Origin: Amblyomma americanum
Taxonomy: Eukaryota; Arthropoda; Arachnida; Ixodida; Ixodidae
Assembly: GCF_052857255.1 (NCBI RefSeq)
Contig: NC_135497.1
Coordinates: 545,581,531-545,645,530, forward strand
DNA length: 64,000 bases
Direction: 5' to 3'
Shown: in pieces, positions 55,943 through 64,000 of the stretch
Position numbering within the stretch: the stretch's first letter is position 1
Layout of the letters: every line of letters begins with the position of its first letter
The notes under the pieces: generated by a model
What the model saw: the letters and a program-made list of their open reading frames with translations, nothing else
Told to the model about the DNA's origin: nothing
Database searches by the model: none
Position numbers and translations under genes: made by a program

Positions 55943-56267
55943 TAAGACATATAGAGTCAGGTACCATGAGATAGACACGTTGTGGGGTGCGTCTGGGGAG
56001 GAGGAGGAAACAGCTGAACACTTGATACTTTTCTGTAATGGGCTTCGTCCTGCAGTGCAAAGAAGTGGGGCTGATTTATCCAAAGCATTCGGGTTTAAGG
56101 ACAGTGAAAAAAAAATAAATTTTAAGCGGGTAGAAGTAACCAAGCAGAGGTTATTTGATTCGTGGGTAAACTCAAAACAAGATTAAAATTTCACAAGTCA
56201 TGGCTAGGTGGCTTGAACCACTGCCCGATTTAAAGGGTTCAGCTTTATCCATCACTCTGTCCACCCA

Positions 56268-56560
56268 GTCGAAAAAAACCATTGGAACCAGTTGGAATTC
56301 CAACTGGATCCAAAGGGACTCAACTGGTTCCAGTTGGAATCTTGGTTCCAAATGGACAGTCCAACTGGACCTCCAACCGGATCCAAAGGGACTCAACTGG
56401 TTCCATTTGGAATCTTGGTTCCAATTGGACAGTCCAACTGGACCTCTGGATGGTTCTAGTTGGAACATCTATTCCAATTGGGCAGTCCAAGTGGACCTAT
56501 CAGTAGCCCAACTGGTTCCTGTTGGAATCCCGATTCCCAGTAAAGAGTTCATTTTGCCTC
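56268..56560. repeat. third palindromic minisatellite array
   Basis: ATTGGAACCAGTTGGAATTC, AACTGGTTCCAGTTGGAATC and related units with spacers such as GGTTCCAAATGGACAGTCC. It starts right after the LINE 3' end; the clear CCCAGGTGAAAAT termini are not visible, so it may be a decayed relative of transposon A. Confidence 0.75.
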
Positions 56561-58812
56561 CCAGCTGGTTCTTCACATCCATCAGGACTCCCACCTGCAT
56601 TAGTCATTGCGAGTTGATCTCTGAGATTTCGGCTGCTCACCCATTTGCCTGTGTCCACAGAAGTGCTCATTGGATCATTTTGTTCTAGCCTGTTCCATTT
56701 GATCCTAATTTACATCTCCTAACTTTGCAGCCATTGAGTTTTGCACAATGAATCCAGTTAAATTTGTTTTTGTCAATTTTGCAAGTGAACCACTACTTTA
56801 TCTTAAAAGCATATTTTTAACAGGTTGCTAATTACTTTGAATATGTCCAAGACCTTTTCACATATTCTAATAGGCAAGAAAACCTAAAATGTGTCTTAAA
56901 TCAGTCATATTGCTGGTTACTTTTACAGCTGATCCTGTTGATGCCAGGAGTTATACCTAATTTTTTTAACTGAATTTGTTATCAGATTTGTAAAGTAACA
57001 ATGACACACAACCACAGTAATTGCTTTACGTGCATGCACGTATTCAAAAACTTTATTTTCAAATTCCACATGACACAGTTGTGTCCAAAATACGAATTTA
57101 CACAATGAAGCTTGACCTCAATACAAAACAAAGCCGCATTTAAAATATACAATGTTGGACATCACAGCACTTTCAAGAGAAAGTGGAAAATGGCACACAA
57201 TATAAATATTCCACATTTGGTTCAATATTACAGAATGCAGTTTTACAACTTTAGTACACCTTCATAAGTATAAAAGTGCAAAAATTGGAACAAGCACACT
57301 GATGAAGATTTTCAAAGATGCAGAGCATTCAGCAAAAAAAAAAGCCTTCAACAGTGTAAAAGCTCCAGTTGTTTTATATCAACATTGCATATTTAGTTTT
57401 CATGCCAATACCAGGGACGAATTCAATAAGAGGAAAAGAAGAGGGGGGGGGCATCTTAAAGTATGTCTTCCATGAAAAATCCGGATTCGCACTAATTATT
57501 TTTTTCCATACCAAGTCTAAGGAATGTGTGATATAATATCCCACACACAGTCTTCCCTCCAAGAGTACCTCATAAATCCACCCTGGATAATATTAGCAGT
57601 GGTGGTCCAGCCATTTCAGGAGCAGAAAAATATTCATTTTGTAGCACCTTTGCATCAGAACGATAATTCTAGAGCAACCCGGGAGCAGCATGAACAGAAA
57701 AAATTATTCACCCAAAAGCGTTTGTTACTATACTGAGATCAGGTTCATATATGTGTAGCCACGATGAAAAAAAAAACAGAAGGTGCTCACAAAAAAAAAA
57801 CATTTTATTAATGCTGGCACTGCCTTGCACGCAAGTTCAGCCAAGAATGCTTGACTAAACGTCCAAAGGCCACGGTCCTTGAACCATTCTTTTTTTCATG
57901 TTGGCACTATCTCAACGCTTCTTGGAATTTTTTTACAAATTCATCAAGCTCACAAAGTGATATCAGCATGGCTGAAATTCTCTCGTTCCAGCAAAGCTTT
58001 GCTCCAAGCTTTTGTTCTTCAACACAGAAGATATGACTTCTTCAGCCCGCTTCAGGGCTGACTGACATGCAGCCTTTTGATGCAACTGACATGACGCGTG
58101 AACATGAATGAAGGAAAACTCGGGAGAGGCCCTCGCTATCCAAGTTGCACGCCAAAAAGTGTGCCAAAAGTCATGCCCTTTCGCAAGGACAACTGGGAGT
58201 CTTTGGCCGAAGGTGCAGCCAACAATAACGCTAGGCACAGTGGCATCGTCTGCTACGATGCCTACTGCGCATGCACAAGCGTGCTGAGACGGCAGCCAAG
58301 CAGAGGGGAGCCGGCTTCAAAAAATATGACTTAACCACCCCTCCTGAGTTCTTTCCTTCCTCTATATGCGCGAAAAAACTGGCTGCTAAATTCTATCACA
58401 AGCCAGCCCACCCCGTATTACCTACTGCGGAAACATTTTAGTAGCTTGACAACTGAAACCCTTAATGGTTCCAAAAATAGTCATTTTTTCGTGACTGCGT
58501 CTTCTTTTTGATGCAGCTAAGGTGCAATATTGATCAATTTGCCGTTTTTAAGCAGACTGGAGCAGCAGAAAGTAAATGTATCAGAATAGTGTTGATACAT
58601 GCTGATGGTGCAAATGGAGCAGATGAAGAGTGAAAAATTGAGATCAGATGCAGGTGAACAGAAAAGTGATGAATGGCGTGAAGGGGTCAAAATGGTCCCG
58701 GGAATGCAGTTATATCACAAGCTGCATTTAAATGCAATCACTTCGAATGGTTGCTCAATTGTAAAAGATTTACATTACATCAGTTATAAACAGCTAGCCT
58801 AAAAATCGATTA

Positions 58813-58815
<3 letters not shown>
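56561..58815. other. AT-rich DNA; possible 3' ends of minus-strand transcripts
   Basis: AATAAA on the minus strand near 57,052 and near 57,800 could be polyadenylation signals. A 91-codon minus frame (57,963-58,238, containing VIVGCTFGQRLPVVLAKGHD) lies upstream of the second. I do not recognise it, and the plus strand is open as well. Confidence 0.3.

Positions 58816-58909
<94 letters not shown>
58816..58909. repeat. (TA)n microsatellite, about 47 units
   Basis: Uninterrupted TA tract; may form a cruciform. Confidence 0.98.
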
Positions 58910-58911
<2 letters not shown>

Positions 58912-59169
58912 CCGAAGAAGGTGTTCCGCACTCTAAATTCCTCTCTACACATGCGCGCACGGATGGACGCACGCACACACACCCTGCATATAAAAAATAT
59001 TCACTCCCTAAAACTGTGATAACAGTGGCTGAGGTGTTTTGCAGCTTGAACACGAGTTTTTAGGTTAATTTGGACTTTGGTGGTCATACGTATGGTGGCG
59101 ACATTAAAGAATGCCAACATGCTGTAGAATGTTACCTCAGATTAATGTTTCCAAGATGATGCAAATTAA

Positions 59170-59420
59170 TCAAAAGGCATAGTAGCTAAACGTTTAGGGG
59201 GCTTGATTAGTGATCCCAAGGACGCAGGTGCCATGGCCATGTTTCGATGGAGGCGAACAGATAGGTGCATGCCTACTGTGTAATACTAGTGCATGTTAAA
59301 GAACTTCAGGTGGTCAAAATTATCCACAGCCCTCCCCTACAGTGTCCCTCAAAGCCTGAACGAAATCTTGAGCACTACTACACTATGGCCTTGTAGTAGC
59401 CCAGGTACACTTTCAGGAGA
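59170..59420 (+). mobile_element. diverged tRNA-SINE
   Basis: Body landmarks of the main SINE are present in order: TTTCGATGGAGGCGAA, GTGCATGTTAAAGAAC, TTCAGGTGGTCAAAATTATC, TCCCTCAAAGCCTGA. The tRNA-like head is strongly mutated. Confidence 0.6.
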
Positions 59421-59441
59421 AACCTAAGAAATCATAAGCTT

Positions 59442-59660
59442 GCCGTCCCGGGTAGCTCAACTGGTAGAGTGACTGCTCTGGTGAAGTGGTGGTCCCGGGT
59501 TCGAACCTCGGACCAGGAAGAATTTTTCTTTAACTATGAAGTTTCTGAGAAAGCTGTATAGCTTTCCTCTGTAGCCGTTTGGCTGCGTTCGGGTGGACGC
59601 CAATGAGTAATTACTGCCTTATTACAAATTTACTCCACCTTGGGGGATTCCCCAAAACAT
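59442..59660 (+). mobile_element. second tRNA-SINE family
   Basis: The head GTCCCGGGTAGCTCAACTGG (A box) and GGTTCGAACCT (B box) are tRNA-like, but 5' and 3' bases do not form an acceptor stem, so it is not a tRNA gene. The body (TTTCCTCTGTAGCCGTTTGG, CCAATGAGTAATTACTGCC) differs from the other SINEs in the window. Confidence 0.7.
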
Positions 59661-59689
59661 TTGACAAAACATAAGCAAAATGTAATTGG

Positions 59690-62600
59690 CTAAAGGGTGT
59701 AGGAACTAGGAACAGGTGAAATAAATACACTTCCAACGTTCATGAAGACACATATGTTACTGACTGAAGAAAATGGCACAACTTCACGTTTCTTGGAGAA
59801 TGAAATAACTTTATAGAGGTGCTTCATCTCAACCGTGTTATACTTCAATACCCTGGATTTCAGAGGCTGCACAACAGCAAATATTTGACCACTACTGACA
59901 ATGCGCACAATTACAGCAAAACTGCCATAGCTGTACCACAGAGTTATTTGTTTTTTTGTTCTTCGCATAGCCTTCACCGGTAAATATACGGCCACATTGA
60001 AACAAACGAGGATACGCAATACTCTTTTCGGCCACAAGCTCCTTGTTTATTGTGCTGCCTGAAGGGACATATGGCCTACCTAGACCAAAGAAGCGCAACC
60101 CCCAGAGATGGATACACTTTTCTTTGTTGATGCTGTGTCTAGTGAGGCACAGTACTGGATGGCACCTTGATGAATAGTAATTTTAATGCACTTCTCAACT
60201 ACTCCTTCAATCTGCAACACACGGCATACCGGGTGAGGAATGCCATTGGCAGCCTTCACAGCCTCCTTTAAGTGCCATTTCCCGCCTCAAAAGGAAAGGC
60301 AGAGTGAGCCCACAACGGACCCCAGTGTCGCACACTCTTTCCAATATGAAGAAGCTGATGCATGTTATATGTCATGCACTCTTTTCCATAGAGGATTTGC
60401 GCATGGACACAGAAGTCCAAAAGAAGGTTCTCTGCGAGAGTAAGGTCAGGAAATGACACCTTGGGTTCCAGCATGATATGTACAGCCTCCACCAGACATG
60501 CCCAGTGCTGCAAGTACTGACTGCTCAAGATGCCCTCCAGCACAGGAACACTGTAGAAAAGCAGCCAGTTTTTGAACTCCTTCGCTTTCCACCATCTTCT
60601 CTCTTTCGTAGGTCTAGGTGTGCGTTTCACATCTCTTGGAGGTGCAATGGTCATTAGGCGTTTGTCTATTGCAGCCTGAGAGCGACCCAAATAGAATGAA
60701 GAACCAAGCGATTCAAACCACAAGTCCAGAAACTGCCGCCCCATTACCAACAGCACGCAGTGCATATAGTCTGGAACAAAGCTCCAGACTATATTAAACT
60801 GCAGCATGTTGATGTGTGGGGAGAAAGATTTGACACCATTGACAGGTATGCCCTCGACTATTGCTGTTTCCATATCCGACACCATCTGCTCCTCACTCCT
60901 TTCGGCACTGTCTTTATCTTCAACTGGGTATTTCGTTGCTCGCTCAACCCATTCGCCTTTCTGTAGACACCATTTGCAGCCATGGTATCCATTAAACTGA
61001 GTTACGCCCTGCATGGGGGCTCTGGCCACAGAATCAACAGCACAGCAAATGCAGAAGGCCTTAAAGTTTTCTTTTGTGCCTTTATAGTTAAGGTCAAATC
61101 CTTCCTGCGATAATTTGTTCATGACCCCCACAAAGGCACCTTGAATGATGCCCATGTGGGGTTTGTCTTTTCCAAACCAGAGACCTGCTAACACCAAATT
61201 TTTCATCTTTTTTGCCGGTGGCAGCTCATTAATCATAAGTTGGATAGGCCAAATTGATGTGCCACTCGACTTGAATACAGGACTGCCATCTGCATTCAGT
61301 GTGAAGCTGATCTGAGGCCAGCTTGACTAGTAGCATCAACGAAGCTGCGATACATGCTGCCATCATGAATGTCAGACAAGGTACTATTCAACTTGAGCGG
61401 CTTTGTCAAATCAAGAAAGGTGGATTTGTCTAAAAATTTGCATAACTGTGATGGCACATTTAAAAGGACAAAAAAGGGTGCATCTGCTGTGGCAGATGTT
61501 CCACATGGCTGACCACATTCACAGCAGTGAAGGGATACACCTGGCACAGCTTCACCCACATAAATTGTGCACTGTGGGCAAAAATAATGAAATGACATTC
61601 CTGTCCCACTGTCTTCAAAAATCTTGTTTAGTTCATACTTCGAATGTGGCAGAACAGGACGTTAAAAAAATGCATTGACCATGTCAATAAGGCTGAGAAG
61701 TGCACTAAATATCAGCCTCGAGTTGAGTGCAAACCTGAGGACCATTAAGAGCATGTCACCTTCTGTTACTGCCAATTTGGATGACACAATATCTCGGAAA
61801 AGACTGCCAAGTGCAGCATCATTTGAGCTCGGGCTTGTGCTCCCACTCGGGGCATGGTGTTCCTGCACACACAGAGAAGGTATCTTTTACTTATTTGAAC
61901 ATACCATAGTCTCAGTGAGAGAGGCAGATGGGCTTGTTTGTACAAGTATTCCTGCAACATAAGGCAACACAAAAAAAGTTACATAATTTGGGCAATGCCA
62001 AAATGATTTCTCGTGCAGAAGCCGCTTAAGTTTTATTTCGTGCATTTTTTGTGAAAGCGGGGGCCCGAAGTAAACAGCTATCCAAAGACAGCATGAAGGA
62101 ATGAAGCCCTGACTTTGTAATAGAATAACCAGTGTTCACAACAGAATAGCATTTCCATCAGCACAAGCAAAAATAGTAGCATAACATTCGAAGTCACAGA
62201 TAAAAATTAAACAAATACACACACTTCATTTCGCAGCAGTCAGGCGGGAAAGATAAGAAAGGCCTATCAGAGGAAAGGTTACAAAAAATGACAGGGCATG
62301 GCTTTTTCCAGATAAAGGCTTCAATATTGAATCTTTGCCACATCATATGTAGAAATTCATGATGTCAAACCTATATCGCGTCCTATACTCAACAGGTTAT
62401 CATCACGTCCATCGTCTGCATCCGGCTCGCTAACAGAACCGGAGTTCTGTACCGCTGAACTGAGTGCGCCTCCCGGCGTGGCGTGTTCACAGTCACTGGC
62501 AGCGAATGGCTGTTGGCAGCTTTCTTCGTCCGTTGTGCCTGCTCCTTCAATATTTTCTGGTGGCGATTGCAGCCTACTATCTACATTGTCTGCTGCAGAA

Positions 62601-62815
62601 AGTTCCTGTGTAACAATGTTTAAAGAATCAGTCAGCGGCGTTCGGAAGCACGAGTAGTGGCCACATGCGGTATTATATACGTTCGTACTTACGCCTCGTT
62701 CTTTCTGACGGCTTTTGCGCCAGTAATGCGTCGATTTCGGCAGCTGGAACTTTGCGCCAGGGTTTAAATACTCTTTGTAATTTCCTCACTTCTGCCGCTT
62801 CTGCGGACGCGCCAT
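59690..62815 (-). pseudogene. CACTA/EnSpm transposase, four exons, frameshifted
   Basis: Exon 1 (62,815-62,693): MARPQKRQK, a TGA, then GNYKEYLNPGAKFQLPKSTH to a GTAAGT donor. Exon 2 (62,605-62,371): an acidic linker, ELSAADNVDSRLQSPPENIE to DDNLLSIGRDI. Exon 3 (61,951-61,905): ILVQTSPSASLTETM. A 42-bp intron follows. Exon 4 (61,862-59,690): SLFRDIVSSKLAVTEGDM, zinc cysteines FCPQC and CCECG, ISFTLNADGSPVFKSS (first Asp), LPPAKKMKNLVLAGLWFGKD, QFNGYHGCKWC, VPDYMHCVLLV (second Asp), FPFEAGNG (Glu), and a C-terminal part ending SPVPSSYTL. Phases match across all three introns. Exon 4 has at least five frameshifts (near 61,655, 61,325, 60,268, 60,100 and 59,920). Terminal inverted repeats were not found. 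Confidence 0.85.
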
Positions 62816-63332
62816 CGCGATTCCGGAGCAAAAACCACTGCTGCCGGGAGCTTCCATTGCTGGCATGTTGCCGATGTTGCCTCGGCTACAGTGAACCTCG
62901 GCTATGACTACAGTTCGGTTTGGCTAGTTCGGCCGCATTCACAGAAAGGTCAATCCAGCAATCATAGGCTTTGAACCTCGAGTGATAAATTTGCGAGATA
63001 AAATAATTTTTTGTGCGATGCCTTGGCGCTTTGGTACCAGTTGCATTGTCATTGCTACTGATTAAATGAGAACTGTGTTGTAATACTATAATGTTGTGTT
63101 AACAAAGAAGAGGTTAAAACTTTCCTGAAAAAAGTTAAGGGAGGGGTAAGATTTTGATAACTGCTGGCAAATCAAATTTAAAAAAAGTGAGAGAAAGAAA
63201 AAGAGGGGAGTTTTAGGCTAGGTGGCGCTGCCGCTCGAAAAATAAAATACGGTAGCCAACGACAACAACATTCATGGCGGGCAGTTGGTCACTGTAGCAG
63301 CCTCGTGAGCCTTAGCGGAAGTTTTTTTTGGC
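62816..63332. other. intergenic, possibly a divergent promoter
   Basis: Separates the minus-strand transposase start from plus-strand candidate exons. GC-rich near 62,820-62,900, AT-rich after. No core promoter element is clear. Confidence 0.3.
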
Positions 63333-63965
63333 TGTCGGCACAATCGGCACGCATGCCTACGTTAGGTATGAAGACGATAAGCGCTGCGCCATCGTCCCTA
63401 TAGAATACGTAAAAAAGTTTGATTTTAGTGCTGACGGGGACTACGCGTCTACATTTTATTTTGTAAAATGAATTGAGGAGGATGGCTCGATCGTCGGACT
63501 ATTATCGGGCCCGCATATTGCTGCTTGGAGGTAAGTTCGACCTGTTATTATTCTGTGCCTGCGGTAGCGACATTCTCAGCGCATTGCAGAGTAACTGATG
63601 GGCAGCTAAATTTACTGCAACACACTATTCTACAAAATTTGCTTGATCGCGCAACGTGAGTTGCAGATATCGCGGTATGAACGGATGAGTCTCTAAGAAG
63701 GTTGTTTGATCGGTCAACGTGAGTCGCATATATAGTGGTAAGAACGCATAAGACATAAATCATTAAAGCGTGGCTGGTGTTCACTTCACAGGACGCAGCT
63801 GTTAAGGCATTTGTTTCTGTGATGGGCAGCCACAAATTTGACAGCGAAAAGCTGCCCTATCAGTGGGACAACACGTGTTTTGTGGAGAGTCGACCGCGTG
63901 GCCAACAAGTGGCCTATAAACTTACGATTAAGGCTACTGAAGAGCGGCTTTTGTTACAGCGGTAG
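63333..63965 (+). CDS. candidate exons of an unknown gene, possibly decayed
   Basis: A plus-strand reading HAYVRYEDDKRCAIVPIEYV, KKFDFSADGDYASTFYFVK meets a TGA at 63,469. In another frame SSDYYRARILLLGG follows and ends at a consensus donor GTAAGT (63,531-63,536). A good acceptor (GTTCACTTCACAG, to 63,791) precedes DAAVKAFVSVMGSHKFDSEK, LPYQWDNTCFVESRPRGQQV and so on to a stop at 63,965. The N-terminal pattern (VRYEDD, IVP, then YYRARILLLG) resembles the start of many tick proteins with BEN domains, but no BEN domain is in view. The phases do not join cleanly, so it may be a pseudogene. Confidence 0.35.
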
Positions 63966-64000
63966 CATTACTGCATATCTGTTAAGGCTGTAATCTGGTT

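Larger units (their letters stand above)
49461..56250 (+). mobile_element. LINE-1 (first LINE copy), split by two DNA transposons
   Basis: A non-LTR retrotransposon. Its pieces are 49,461-51,817, 53,930-53,978 and 55,943-56,250, separated by the transposons at 51,818-53,929 and 53,979-55,942. Joining across both insertions restores the order seen in the second LINE copy (54,795-55,829). The 3' end is a TATCCATC-type tail near 56,250. The 5' end is truncated inside the endonuclease. Confidence 0.85.

Overview
This is a repeat-dominated piece of an arthropod nuclear genome, most likely a hard tick (Ixodida). The evidence is tRNA-derived SINEs of the tick type, three families of Penelope-like elements (PLEs) with GIY-YIG endonucleases, decayed pogo/Tigger, Mutator-like and CACTA/EnSpm transposases, a non-LTR LINE, and very long CA and TA microsatellites. 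There is no operon structure. No rRNA, true tRNA gene or CRISPR array was seen. Almost every long open frame belongs to a mobile element; a few short pieces look like spliced host exons.

Layout. 1-1,600: one candidate terminal exon and a GC-rich tandem repeat. 1,600-14,687: a decayed copy (unit 0) of a repeated ~10 kb segment, invaded by pogo/Tigger DNA, by a 4.2 kb PLE palindrome (PLE1) and by a Mutator-like transposase gene. 14,688-26,776 (unit A) and 26,777-44,257 (unit B) are tandem copies of one segment. After removing later insertions both come to about 10.2-10.3 kb. Each unit starts inside a Tigger element. The segment carries an old pogo MITE, a TTAA-flanked MITE, tRNA-SINEs and minus-strand exon-like pieces of an unrecognised, mostly decayed gene. 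A third unit starts at 44,258 and breaks off at about 45,182.

The units serve as each other's empty-site controls. Unit A alone has a 141-bp PLE palindrome (17,810-17,950) and a pogo element (22,940-24,593). Unit B alone has PLE2 (33,360-35,991), and PLE3 (39,444-44,036) lies in its terminal Tigger. PLE1, PLE2, PLE3 and the 141-bp copy share one architecture: two copies of the element's 3' part joined head to head with 3' ends outward, a 10-12 bp target-site duplication, and one extra 28-37 nt extension on one side only, with the shared core GGCKAGTTGGT-N4-CAT. This is the most interesting signal in the window.

45,200-49,460 is mostly featureless with one candidate exon and a 211-bp CA tract. 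49,461-56,250 is a nested stack: a LINE split by a DNA transposon carrying palindromic minisatellites and a possible small spliced gene (51,818-53,929), then by a second transposon with 47-bp inverted repeats and a TAA duplication (53,979-55,942), itself hit by another LINE copy. 56,250-59,690 holds a minisatellite, a TA tract and two SINEs. 59,690-62,815 (minus) is a four-exon CACTA/EnSpm transposase pseudogene. Candidate plus-strand exons of another gene start at about 63,330 and run towards the right edge. Family calls come from reading motifs; no database search was run.
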